Below, in pieces: positions 1-7,356 of a stretch of DNA of 64,000 nucleotides. Every line of letters starts with the position of its first letter. Within the stretch, counting starts at the first letter, position 1. This DNA is from Parapedobacter defluvii (lineage in GTDB: Bacteria; Bacteroidota; Bacteroidia; Sphingobacteriales; Sphingobacteriaceae). The notes beneath the pieces are model-generated. The model saw nothing but the letters and a program-made list of their open reading frames with translations, was not told the origin of the DNA and did no database searches. Made by a program: the position numbers and the translations under genes. The stretch lies in NCBI RefSeq assembly GCF_014642075.1, contig NZ_BMIK01000021.1, positions 1 through 64,000 on the forward strand, given 5' to 3'.

Positions 1-52
1 AATATCTGGTAGTGCAATCCGAAAAAATGAAAATAATATATTAGGTTTGAAA

Positions 53-184
53 TTAGTTGTCCAACAAAAGGGCAGTATCATATTCCCCGAGTTTGCCACC
101 GATTGCCTGACCATCATCCGCACAGGAAAAACAAGTGGAAATGATCATCCAGAACAAGCTGATTTTTAACGCGGACCATCTCAT
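53..184 (-). CDS. Possible 43-aa lipoprotein-like ORF
   Basis: An ATG-started reading frame of 43 codons ends in TAA inside the window. Its N-terminus looks like a lipoprotein signal: a short basic start, a hydrophobic stretch (SLFWMIIST) and a possible lipobox ending FSC at Cys21, followed by the acidic ADDG typical of Bacteroidota surface lipoproteins. Only about 22 residues would remain after processing. It could therefore be a tiny lipoprotein or the start of a larger gene cut by an early stop or frameshift. Bases 1-52 on the minus strand stay open in another frame, but I recognise nothing in them. No family is assigned. Confidence 0.35.
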   Translation of the reverse strand: MRWSALKISLFWMIISTCFSCADDGQAIGGKLGEYDTALLLDN

Positions 185-256
185 AATTTTCCCTTTATAC
201 TGACAAATGATCTACCAGCGGTATCGCAAGAATCAAGCCATGATAATCGAAAGAAC

Positions 257-1471
257 TCAGTTGGCCATAAATTCCCCCGTGGCGGAATAGGCCGCCTGGC
301 GGATAACCGGCATATCAAGAATTTGGTAAAGTTCATCCAGATGGAGTAAACTACCATTGGCAAGATTGGTCAGCAAAACGATCGTAATGTCTTCTTTCAA
401 GTCACGGATATACAAATTGCGGAACCCGTGCCACCATCCCGTATGGTATACTACCTTATGGTTTCCCGGATCAAACGTACGCCACCCGTAACCATAGTTA
501 AACAGCTCCTTCTTTGGGGTACTGTATCCTGCATATGCCGAGTCGAGTGTCGCCGGTTTCAGCAGTCGGCCATCCCGAAGCGCCCGGTCAAACAAAAACA
601 GATCTTGTACGGTACTGTAAATACCTTTGTCGCCCACGGGGCCATCCTGAAAATTCTGTACCACGGAACGCCGCCATACCTTGTCGTGTCCTACCGCAGC
701 ACTTGATGGAATTTTTTCATAAACCGCAGTAGAATAAACGGCTGTGTTTTTCATCCCGGCAGGGCCAAAGATATTTTCCTGCATATAGACTGCAAAATCT
801 TGGCCGGACACCTTTTCGATGATTGCTGCCAAGACCATATAGTTGGTATTGTTATAAAAAAAACGCACCCCCGGGGGGGCATATCTATCCGGTTTGTGAG
901 CGGCTAATAAATTCATGACATCTAGATTGGTCATGCCTTTCCGTTTGTCCGGCCATATTTCCGACTTATCAGTAAAATACAGGTAATTCATGAGGCCTGA
1001 CCGGTGAGTCAGCAATAACTTGATGGTAACGCCCGGATACGGAAAATCCGGGAAAAACTCATCAACAGTCTGATCGAGACGGATTTTACCTTCCTCCCAC
1101 AGCTTGAGTATACCCGTAGCCGTAAGTGGCTTAGAAACAGAAGCCAATTCAAACTGGGAAGTGATTTTCAGACTATCCTTCATCAGATAATTAGCCCATC
1201 CGAACGTATTTTGGTAGAGAATTTTGCCTTTCTTGGCGATAAGTACGTTTCCGTTGAACCCGGAGCGGCTATGCAACCGCTGCATAAATGCATCCAACCG
1301 CTGATCGGCTTTGGCTGCATCATATACCAGCATCAAACTGTCTTTTTCGTGTTGCTTGCGTTCCGCTTTGGCCCTTTTCTTTTCTGTGGATGTGCAAGAA
1401 GCACCAATTAACGCAATAAATAAAATAACAAAAGTAAGGTTTTTGAACAACGGCTTCCCAGTAAACGTCAT
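257..1471 (-). CDS. Serine hydrolase lipoprotein, class C beta-lactamase fold
   Basis: A 404-residue penicillin-binding-protein-like serine hydrolase (Beta-lactamase family, Pfam PF00144 type). A hydrophobic leader ends in a lipobox with Cys26, so it is probably a lipid-anchored envelope protein. A charged linker follows, then the catalytic fold. The three active-site elements are visible: S111-V-S-K114 (nucleophile and general base), Y206-N-N208 (YxN element) and H343-T-G345 in place of KTG. HTG is common in esterase or D-aminopeptidase-like members, so the protein need not be a beta-lactamase. The substrate cannot be read from the sequence. It lies downstream of miaE on the same strand across a 95-bp gap that shows no clear promoter. 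Confidence 0.88.
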   Translation of the reverse strand: MTFTGKPLFKNLTFVILFIALIGASCTSTEKKRAKAERKQHEKDSLMLVYDAAKADQRLDAFMQRLHSRSGFNGNVLIAKKGKILYQNTFGWANYLMKDSLKITSQFELASVSKPLTATGILKLWEEGKIRLDQTVDEFFPDFPYPGVTIKLLLTHRSGLMNYLYFTDKSEIWPDKRKGMTNLDVMNLLAAHKPDRYAPPGVRFFYNNTNYMVLAAIIEKVSGQDFAVYMQENIFGPAGMKNTAVYSTAVYEKIPSSAAVGHDKVWRRSVVQNFQDGPVGDKGIYSTVQDLFLFDRALRDGRLLKPATLDSAYAGYSTPKKELFNYGYGWRTFDPGNHKVVYHTGWWHGFRNLYIRDLKEDITIVLLTNLANGSLLHLDELYQILDMPVIRQAAYSATGEFMAN

Positions 1472-1566
1472 AGTGCGCTAAAGTATTGCAATTGACTTGC
1501 AACAGCAAACTTTTTGTTTAATTAACGGAATTTTAACTTAAATATTACAGGTTACGTCTCCTTGCA

Positions 1567-2148
1567 TCATCCATGTATGTGCTCAGTTTTACCATACGAT
1601 TGGATAAGTTTACCCTCAAATTCCAGCCACTCTTTCCATCGTCTCTCCACGTCTACATCGATTGTATACCGACGGGCGAAATTTAAAAATGTCGTATAAT
1701 GGTTCGCTTCCGATACCATCAGATCGTAGTAAAATCTAGCCAACTCCTTATCGTTGATGTTTTGAGATAGGACACGGAAACGCTCGCAACTACGTGCTTC
1801 AATCATTGCAGCAAAAAGCAACCGGTCTATAAAAGCAGTGTTACGGCTGCCGTCTTTTTTCATAAACTTCATCAGCTGGTTTACGTAGTCGTCTTTGCGC
1901 TCGCGCCCCAGCGCATAACCACGCCGCTTAATGATATCAATCACCAACTGGAAGTGCTGCATTTCTTCAATGGCAATCGCCGTCAGCTCATGCACCAGGT
2001 CCGGATGTTCCGAATTTTGGGTAATCAGCGATATGGCATTGGTGGCTGCTTTTTGCTCACACCAAGCATGGTCTGTTAAGATTTCTTCCAAGTTGGATTC
2101 AGCTATATTGGCCCAACGTGGATCCGTCAGTAGTTTTAATCCCAGCAT
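1567..2148 (-). CDS. miaE: tRNA-(ms2io6A)-hydroxylase MiaE-like diiron protein
   Basis: A ferritin-like diiron monooxygenase of the MiaE family, which hydroxylates the isopentenyl group of 2-methylthio-N6-isopentenyladenosine at tRNA position 37. Two ExxH iron-binding motifs are visible, EEMQH (E62/H65 from this start) and SEANH (E147/H150), with further acidic ligands in the first helix (NLEE...CEQK) and at IEARS. The frame is open to 2178, but the family normally begins MLGLK, so I chose the internal ATG at 2148. The longer start would leave only 3 bases to the upstream coiled-coil gene, which suggests co-transcription. Many Bacteroidota carry such homologues annotated by similarity only. 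Confidence 0.85.
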   Translation of the reverse strand: MLGLKLLTDPRWANIAESNLEEILTDHAWCEQKAATNAISLITQNSEHPDLVHELTAIAIEEMQHFQLVIDIIKRRGYALGRERKDDYVNQLMKFMKKDGSRNTAFIDRLLFAAMIEARSCERFRVLSQNINDKELARFYYDLMVSEANHYTTFLNFARRYTIDVDVERRWKEWLEFEGKLIQSYGKTEHIHG

Positions 2149-2181
2149 CGTAAAATCGTTTGGGACAAACTTACACATATT

Positions 2182-2769
2182 TTATTTTGACGCAATCGTT
2201 GTGCCTGCATCCGAAAAGCGGTTCACCCGCTCAATGGCAGCGGCAAAGTGTTGTTCCGCTTCCTGTAACAGCGGCCTAGTTTCTTCATCCACCAAATCCG
2301 CATATTTTCTTTTCGATTTTTCGAAATACTTCTGTTCTTTTAACAATTCTCTTTTCAGTTGAGATTGCAGCTGAGCCAGTTGCTTTTTCTCGTAAGTATC
2401 CCGTTGTGCATGTTTTTTAACATAATCAGCTTCGATTTGCGCAATGATTTTTTTACTCTCTTCAACACGGACTCCCTTTTCGATATCTCGCTGATAAACG
2501 CCTACGAAGAATGTTCTGTCACGCTCCAGCTCTGCGTGGTTACCATGACTCTCCCGGATACGGGTTTCGGCCCTGCCATATTGCGCCCATAATGCATCCA
2601 CATTCCGCTGATGGAAAGCGATTGTCTGCTTAAACGCCTCCGTATTTTTTTGATCATGGTTAGCTTTATGGTTACTTTCCTTTCCAACATGTGAAACAGT
2701 ATGTGCGGTTGCCGCACTGTTTCCTACTGCTGCCACACAAATCAGGGCACTTAATACGAATGGTTTCAT
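2182..2769 (-). CDS. Secreted coiled-coil hypothetical protein
   Basis: A 195-residue protein I do not recognise. The N-terminus is a good Sec signal peptide (FVLSALICVAAVGNSAATA, cleavage near residue 22). A His/Lys/Asn-rich segment follows (about 23-47), and then almost all of the protein is charged, alpha-helical and coiled-coil-like: many Glu/Lys/Gln, few Gly or Pro, heptad-like spacing of Ala and Leu. No catalytic motif or membrane segment is visible after the signal. It could be a periplasmic scaffold or OmpH/Skp-like chaperone, but Skp motifs are not evident. It is probably co-transcribed with miaE. Three copies of a TAGACGAAC-type repeat lie 123-192 bp upstream of the start. Confidence 0.7.
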   Translation of the reverse strand: MKPFVLSALICVAAVGNSAATAHTVSHVGKESNHKANHDQKNTEAFKQTIAFHQRNVDALWAQYGRAETRIRESHGNHAELERDRTFFVGVYQRDIEKGVRVEESKKIIAQIEADYVKKHAQRDTYEKKQLAQLQSQLKRELLKEQKYFEKSKRKYADLVDEETRPLLQEAEQHFAAAIERVNRFSDAGTTIASK

Positions 2770-2891
2770 AACGATACGTCTTTTTGTTTTTCTTTTCGTT
2801 TTCTATCGTCGGACTTTCTAATCTTTCTTCCCGACTTCCTACTGATAAGACGACAACCTTGGAAAAACGTTGCACATAGCCTATGGGATAA

Positions 2892-2961
2892 TAGACCAAC
2901 AGCCACTTGTCATCGATAAAAACAAGCCAATTAGACGAACGTAGTGTTTGGATAGACGAAC
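2892..2961 (-). repeat. Spaced direct repeats TAGACSAAC (3 copies)
   Basis: TAGACGAAC occurs exactly at 2932-2940 and 2953-2961, 21 bp apart. A one-mismatch copy, TAGACCAAC, lies at 2892-2900, 40 bp before the first. Spacings of 21 and about 40 bp place the copies on one face of the helix. They lie upstream of the coiled-coil protein gene (start 2769) and just beyond the end of the GNAT remnant. A regulator-binding site is plausible but unproven. Confidence 0.35.
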
Positions 2962-2974
2962 ACGTGTGTGTGGT

Positions 2975-3166
2975 TTACCTCTTTTCTACAAAATAGATGA
3001 GAATTTCTTTTCTTTTTACAAATCCCAATTCGGTATACACCTTTATTGCTCTTGCATTATCAGCCTTTACGTGCAAAAAGGGGATTTCCCTTGCCAACTG
3101 AATCCGATGGATTTGCCTCCTCATAAGCGAGGTGGCTAGTCCCCTACCCAAAAAATCAGGATGCAT
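2975..3166 (-). pseudogene. GNAT acetyltransferase remnant (C-terminal half only)
   Basis: The 63-codon frame reads as the C-terminal half of a GNAT N-acetyltransferase. It has the acetyl-CoA pyrophosphate loop (HPDFLGRGLATSLM, matching the Q/R-x-x-G-x-G/A pattern), then the beta5-alpha4 segment ending NARAIKVYTELGF, a classic GNAT signature. A complete enzyme is about 140-160 residues, so strands beta1 to beta4 are missing. An in-frame TAA lies 6 bases before the ATG, and the 100 bp upstream show no matching N-terminal half in any minus-strand frame. I read it as a 5'-deleted pseudogene rather than a functional short gene. Confidence 0.6.
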
Positions 3167-3281
3167 GATTTATTTGAAAAGACAAACTAAGATAAAATTG
3201 TCTTTTTTCACAAGTGTTTGGCTGAATTGGTATGCAAGCTTCGTAAAAGTTTTTTATATTCGTCAGTTCCTAATGGCTATC

Positions 3282-3704
3282 ATGAGCACGACAACAAAAT
3301 TGGCATTTCTGACCGGTATTTTTACCGTGTTGATTGTTGTTATGGCCTGTGAGAAGCAATCCATGATCGGGAGCCCCGAAGCAGAAAGCTTGCTGTTGGA
3401 ACGACTGCATGACGAAATCGATTCACTTGCCGCTGCGTATCCCTGCGACGATGTGACCAACTGGCGTTTTACCCCCATCGGTGAAAAACCTTGTGGAGGC
3501 CCGGCGGGCTATATCGCTTATTCTGCCGAAATGGATACCGCAGGATTTCTCAATAAAGTGGAACTTTATACCGAACGGCAACGTGCCTATAATATAAAAT
3601 GGAACGCTGTATCCGATTGTATGTTTTTGACTCCACCGAGCCGCATCGTCTGTGAAGAAGGTAAAGCAAAATTAGTTCGGGATACAGAAGCAACCGCTGA
3701 ATAA
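3282..3704 (+). CDS. Small lipoprotein, function unknown
   Basis: A 140-residue predicted lipoprotein: MSTTTKLAFLTGIF leader, hydrophobic core and lipobox VVMAC, followed by EKQ. The body contains four further Cys residues (PCDD, KPCGG, SDCMF, IVCEE), so a disulfide-bonded periplasmic or surface domain is likely. I do not recognise a named family. The frame is open upstream to 3132, but the signal sequence starts at this ATG; an ATG three codons earlier (3273) is an alternative. A weak promoter-like TATATTCG lies at 3255-3262. The gene converges on recG, with 8 bp between the two stops and no terminator visible there. Confidence 0.75.
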   Translation: MSTTTKLAFLTGIFTVLIVVMACEKQSMIGSPEAESLLLERLHDEIDSLAAAYPCDDVTNWRFTPIGEKPCGGPAGYIAYSAEMDTAGFLNKVELYTERQRAYNIKWNAVSDCMFLTPPSRIVCEEGKAKLVRDTEATAE

Positions 3705-3712
3705 TCCAGCCC

Positions 3713-5818
3713 TCACGATATTTTCTCCCAGCCAATTCCGGGCTCTCCCCGGGCAAGGTGTTCACGTAGCCGGATGTTTTCAGGGTTAGTTAGCTGGGGG
3801 TCATCTTTAAATAGCTGAATGACCCGGTTGCGCACTTCGGTCAACAAGGCTTGATCGGTGGTCAGGTCGGCCAGTTTGAGGTTAAGTACGCCACTCTGTT
3901 GCGTGCCGGCTAGATCACCTGGACCGCGCAACCGCAGATCTACTTCGGCAATTTCGAAACCGTCATTTGTCCGGACCATCGTCTCAAGCCTCAATTTACT
4001 TTCTTTACCCAGCTTACTTCCAGACATCAAAATACAATAGGACTGTTCCGCCCCACGCCCTACACGGCCGCGCAATTGATGCAGTTGGGACAAACCGAAG
4101 CGTTCCGCATTTTCGATAACCATCACCGACGCATTCGGCACATCCACTCCTACCTCAATAACGGTTGTTGCTACCATGATCTGTGTTTCGCCTTTCACAA
4201 ATCGCTGCATCTCGAAATCCTTGTCTTTCACGGACATTTTCCCATGCACAATACTGATCCGGAAATCCGGCAGGGGAAATTCTTTCATCAACGTTTCCAA
4301 GCCTGCCTCTAAATATAACAGGTCTATTTTCTCGCTTTCCTTAATAAGCGGATACACGATATATACCTGCCTTCCTTTGGCAATCTCTTCCTTCATGAAA
4401 CCAAACATACGCAGGCGGCTGCTTTCATAAAGATGCAGAGTTTTAATCGGCTTTCGGCCGGCGGGGAGCTCGTCGATGATAGAGATATCAAGGTCTCCAT
4501 ACAGCGTCATCGCCAGCGTACGGGGTATGGGGGTAGCCGTCATCACCAGCATATGTGGTGGGACCCGATTCTTACGCCACAGCTTCGCGCGCTGCTCGAC
4601 ACCGAACCGATGCTGTTCGTCGATGACCACAAAGCCCAGGTTTTTAAAACGTACGGTTTCTTCAATCAGCGCATGCGTACCGATGAGGATATCCAGCGTA
4701 CCTTCTTCCAATTGCGTATGGATGATCCGCCGGTCCTTTTTGGGTGTAGACCCCGTAAGCAACTGCACCGACGCAAGGCCGTTGTCCAGCAGCTTTTTGA
4801 TGCTGTGGTAATGCTGCTGAGCCAAGATTTCGGTTGGCGCCATTAAACAGGCCTGGAACCCATTGTCTATAGCCAATAACATTGTCATCAATGCCACCAC
4901 CGTCTTTCCACTTCCTACATCGCCCTGCACCAGGCGATTGAGCTGCGCTCCGGACGCTGTGTCCCTCCGTATTTCTTTGATTACCCGTTTTTGTGCATTG
5001 GTCAGTGAGAAAGGCAAGTGATGATTGTAAAACGTATTAAACCTGTCGCCTACCACTTCAAACCGGTGTCCTTTGAATTTCTGTGTATTCAGCAGTTTGT
5101 TTTTCAGCAGTTTTAATTGAATGAAAAACAGTTCATCAAATTTCAATCGGCGGATGGCTTGCCCAAGTTCCTGCTGACTTCGGGGAAAATGGATGGCAAC
5201 CAAGGCCTGTGGCAAGCGCATAAGCCGGTGCGCTTCAATTACATAATCAGGCAATTCCTCCTTCAACTGGGAGGCCAAAGTTTCCAGCAATGCTTCCTGT
5301 AGCCGTTGGATACCACGGCTGTCCAACGTAAACTTCTTGAGTTTTTCTGTGGAGCTGTACACCGGTTGCAGGTGCATGTTACCCATCTCTTTTGCGCCCC
5401 GCTGATACAATTCCATCTCCGGATGTGTCATCGAAAGCTCCTGATTAAAAAGATTGGGCTTGCCATAAATAACGTATGCGGCACCCACCTGCAGGGATTT
5501 TCGCAGCCATCCGATGCTTTGGAACCATACCAGTTCCATCGTTCCGGTATCATCTTTGAAAAGCCCTATCAAACGCCTGCTTCTTCGCTCCCCCCTTTCT
5601 TCCAAATGCACCAACCTTCCAATTACCTGGGCGGCAGGCATATCGGGATGAAGTTGCCGTATTTTGTGAAATTGGGTTCGGTCGATGTAACGGAACGGAT
5701 AATGTTTCAATAAATCGCCGAAAGTATGGATCCCCAGTTCGATCTTAAGCACTTCGGCACGGGCAGGCCCCACACCTTTGAGGTATTCAATGGGGGTTAT
5801 GGTGTCGAGCGGTGCCAC
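3713..5818 (-). CDS. recG: ATP-dependent DNA helicase RecG
   Basis: A 701-residue superfamily 2 helicase that remodels stalled replication forks and branches Holliday junctions. An N-terminal helix-hairpin (YLKGVGPARAE) and wedge/OB domain occupy about residues 1-265. The helicase core follows, with Walker A GDVGSGKT (299-306), DEQH box (400-403), TATPIPRT (428-434), and the C-terminal RecG features TTVIEVGVDVPNA and QLRGRVGRG. Length and motif order match intact RecG. Its start overlaps the 3' end of the EamA transporter gene by 22 bp, so it is the last gene of a leftward operon with the small membrane protein, ridA and the transporter. Confidence 0.97.
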   Translation of the reverse strand: MAPLDTITPIEYLKGVGPARAEVLKIELGIHTFGDLLKHYPFRYIDRTQFHKIRQLHPDMPAAQVIGRLVHLEERGERRSRRLIGLFKDDTGTMELVWFQSIGWLRKSLQVGAAYVIYGKPNLFNQELSMTHPEMELYQRGAKEMGNMHLQPVYSSTEKLKKFTLDSRGIQRLQEALLETLASQLKEELPDYVIEAHRLMRLPQALVAIHFPRSQQELGQAIRRLKFDELFFIQLKLLKNKLLNTQKFKGHRFEVVGDRFNTFYNHHLPFSLTNAQKRVIKEIRRDTASGAQLNRLVQGDVGSGKTVVALMTMLLAIDNGFQACLMAPTEILAQQHYHSIKKLLDNGLASVQLLTGSTPKKDRRIIHTQLEEGTLDILIGTHALIEETVRFKNLGFVVIDEQHRFGVEQRAKLWRKNRVPPHMLVMTATPIPRTLAMTLYGDLDISIIDELPAGRKPIKTLHLYESSRLRMFGFMKEEIAKGRQVYIVYPLIKESEKIDLLYLEAGLETLMKEFPLPDFRISIVHGKMSVKDKDFEMQRFVKGETQIMVATTVIEVGVDVPNASVMVIENAERFGLSQLHQLRGRVGRGAEQSYCILMSGSKLGKESKLRLETMVRTNDGFEIAEVDLRLRGPGDLAGTQQSGVLNLKLADLTTDQALLTEVRNRVIQLFKDDPQLTNPENIRLREHLARGEPGIGWEKIS

Positions 5819-6741
5819 AACTGCTTTTTGCTGTCTACGGTTCCCGCGAATTTAGCTAAAACTTTTCGAAATACCCCCCAATTAAACAGGATCACCGCCC
5901 CAAATAATACCGTATAAGCCAGTAGCTGATACAGATAAATAGGTTCTCCAAAATAGATTAGGGCAACGGCAAAGGCGATAATGGGATTGATATAAATGAG
6001 GACGCCGACCGTCGAAGAGGATATACCGTTAAGTGCATACATGCTCATGTAAAGCGGAATAATCGTAAATACAACCGCGATAATCAGAATGGGGCCCCAA
6101 AACCCGGCAGCAACAGGAAAAGGATGGTGCTGACCCAATACCAGGGGCAGGATTACCAGGCTGCAGATAACCAACTGTACACCCAATAGGTTGAGCTTGT
6201 CAACCTGCTGGATAATCCGCTGAGCCACCAGGTAGAGCGCATAGAACAACGCAATCCCGACAGACCAGGAAACTTCGTAAAAAGACCCCCGGGCCAATAC
6301 AATCACACTCACTATGGCAATGCCAATACTGATTTTTTTGAGAACTGAGAGGTTTTCTTTGAGAATAAGGAAACCAGCCAATGTGGTAAGCAGCGGACAC
6401 ACCAAATAAGCGAAGGCAGCAGACTGGATGCTGACGTGGTTAACAGCATAAATAAAGGTAAACCAATTACCCATGATCAATAGGGAGGCTAATAACGTAA
6501 GCCATCCCAAACGCCGTTGGCCAGCTCGGGGTAATGCCCTGACATGGGCAATATCTGCAACCAACTTCTTTTTACGGAATGCAAAAATGAACAACCATAT
6601 TACTACCGTCGATACAAAAATCCGGTAATAAAGAATATCCTCGGGTGGCCATTCCTTAATTGCCCGTAGGGGAATGGACATGAAGCCCCATAACGCCGCC
6701 GCGGAAAACGCTGCCGCAAAATATTTTATACGTCCCCGCAT
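5797..6741 (-). CDS. EamA/DMT-family transporter
   Basis: A 314-residue integral membrane protein of the drug/metabolite transporter superfamily. The hydrophobicity pattern gives about ten transmembrane helices arranged as two EamA repeats (about residues 5-150 and 160-300), with the typical start AAALWGFMSIPLRAI and a YINPIIAFAVA helix near the end. The family exports or imports small metabolites; the substrate is not predictable here, though RarD/RhaT-like relatives exist. The stop codon of this gene is directly followed on its upstream side by ridA (0 bp between the ridA stop and this ATG), and its own end overlaps recG. This supports one transcript. Confidence 0.9.
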   Translation of the reverse strand: MRGRIKYFAAAFSAAALWGFMSIPLRAIKEWPPEDILYYRIFVSTVVIWLFIFAFRKKKLVADIAHVRALPRAGQRRLGWLTLLASLLIMGNWFTFIYAVNHVSIQSAAFAYLVCPLLTTLAGFLILKENLSVLKKISIGIAIVSVIVLARGSFYEVSWSVGIALFYALYLVAQRIIQQVDKLNLLGVQLVICSLVILPLVLGQHHPFPVAAGFWGPILIIAVVFTIIPLYMSMYALNGISSSTVGVLIYINPIIAFAVALIYFGEPIYLYQLLAYTVLFGAVILFNWGVFRKVLAKFAGTVDSKKQLWHRSTP

Positions 6742-7131
6742 TTAGGCCTTCCAAGCGATAACCGAGATTTCAACATTGACATTTTTGGGCAACCCGGCCA
6801 CCGCTACGGTCTCCCGAGCGGGAGCCTGCTCGGTAAAGTACTCGCCATACACGGTATTAACAGCTCCAAAGTCATTCATATCCCGGAGGAAAATAGTGGT
6901 TTTTACCACATCGGCGAAAGCGTATCCAGCAGCCGCTAGCACGGCTTCGAGATTTTTAAGCACCTGGCGTGCTTCGTCTGCCACCGTACCTTCAATCAAT
7001 GCACCTGTCTCTGGCACGAGCGCAATCTGCCCGGATACATACAGTGTATTGCCTGCCCGGACAGCTTGATTATAGGGGCCGATGGGAGCCGGTGCATGTG
7101 AAGTGTTGATGATTTCTTTGTTTGTAAACAT
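6742..7131 (-). CDS. ridA: RidA-family reactive enamine/imine deaminase
   Basis: A 129-residue protein of the YjgF/YER057c/UK114 family, which hydrolyses reactive 2-iminobutanoate and 2-iminopropanoate made by PLP enzymes such as threonine dehydratase. Family landmarks are present: APAPIGPYNQAVRAG at the N-terminus, LYVSGQIAL, the central KTTIFLRDMNDF, and the C-terminal PARETVAVAGLPKN, which carries the conserved substrate-carboxylate-binding Arg. Trimeric cytosolic proteins of this length are typical. It sits between a 46-aa membrane protein gene (12 bp away) and the EamA transporter (directly abutting). A sdaA serine deaminase, whose product is a RidA substrate, is also in this window, but there is no genetic link. 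Confidence 0.95.
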   Translation of the reverse strand: MFTNKEIINTSHAPAPIGPYNQAVRAGNTLYVSGQIALVPETGALIEGTVADEARQVLKNLEAVLAAAGYAFADVVKTTIFLRDMNDFGAVNTVYGEYFTEQAPARETVAVAGLPKNVNVEISVIAWKA

Positions 7132-7142
7132 GGTGTATTCGA

Positions 7143-7283
7143 CTATTTAAAAAAAAGGCTTTCGATAATTTTGTATAAAATGGCTAACACAAACAGAATA
7201 ATGGCCGTTGCATTAATGCCATGCATCACCCGGAGATTAAAACTATCCGGCCTATTCGGATCTTTTTTTCTAAAAAAATACAT
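7143..7283 (-). CDS. 46-aa single-pass membrane protein (DUF6728-like)
   Basis: A short gene read directly from the DNA. It encodes MYFFRKKDPNRPDSF, a basic amphipathic start, then NLRVMHGINATA, one transmembrane helix (about residues 27-40, IILFVLAILYKII) and a short tail. The pattern of RKxDPxxPxSFNLRxMHxIN plus one helix fits small membrane proteins widely conserved in Bacteroidota and catalogued, I believe, as DUF6728; the family name is from memory. A perfect promoter box (TAATTTTG, 7291-7298) ends 7 bases before the ATG. The stop lies 11 bases before ridA, so it is the first gene of the operon that includes ridA, the EamA transporter and recG. Function unknown. Confidence 0.8.
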   Translation of the reverse strand: MYFFRKKDPNRPDSFNLRVMHGINATAIILFVLAILYKIIESLFFK

Positions 7284-7290
7284 GATGCTA

Positions 7291-7298
7291 CAAAATTA
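7291..7298 (-). promoter_or_regulatory. Promoter -7 box TAATTTTG
   Basis: This is an exact TAnnTTTG Bacteroidota -7 box on the minus strand, ending 7 bases upstream of the ATG of the 46-aa membrane protein gene. It predicts a start of transcription at or just before the start codon. It touches the T-run of the terminator of the preceding gene. No clear -33 TTG at the usual spacing. Confidence 0.55.
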
Positions 7299-7334
7299 AA
7301 AAAAGCCGCCCTGAAAGTAACCATTCGGAGCGGC
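7298..7334 (-). terminator. Rho-independent terminator of the JmjC-like gene
   Basis: On the minus strand a stem forms between 7330-7334 (GCCGC) and 7305-7309 (GCGGC). It continues inward through CCGAA/TTCAGG with one mismatch and one wobble, and is followed directly by seven T. It begins 23 bases after the stop of the 7357-8223 gene and runs straight into the promoter box of the next operon. Confidence 0.8.
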
Positions 7335-7356
7335 GTCGTGATTCTACGATGAAAAT

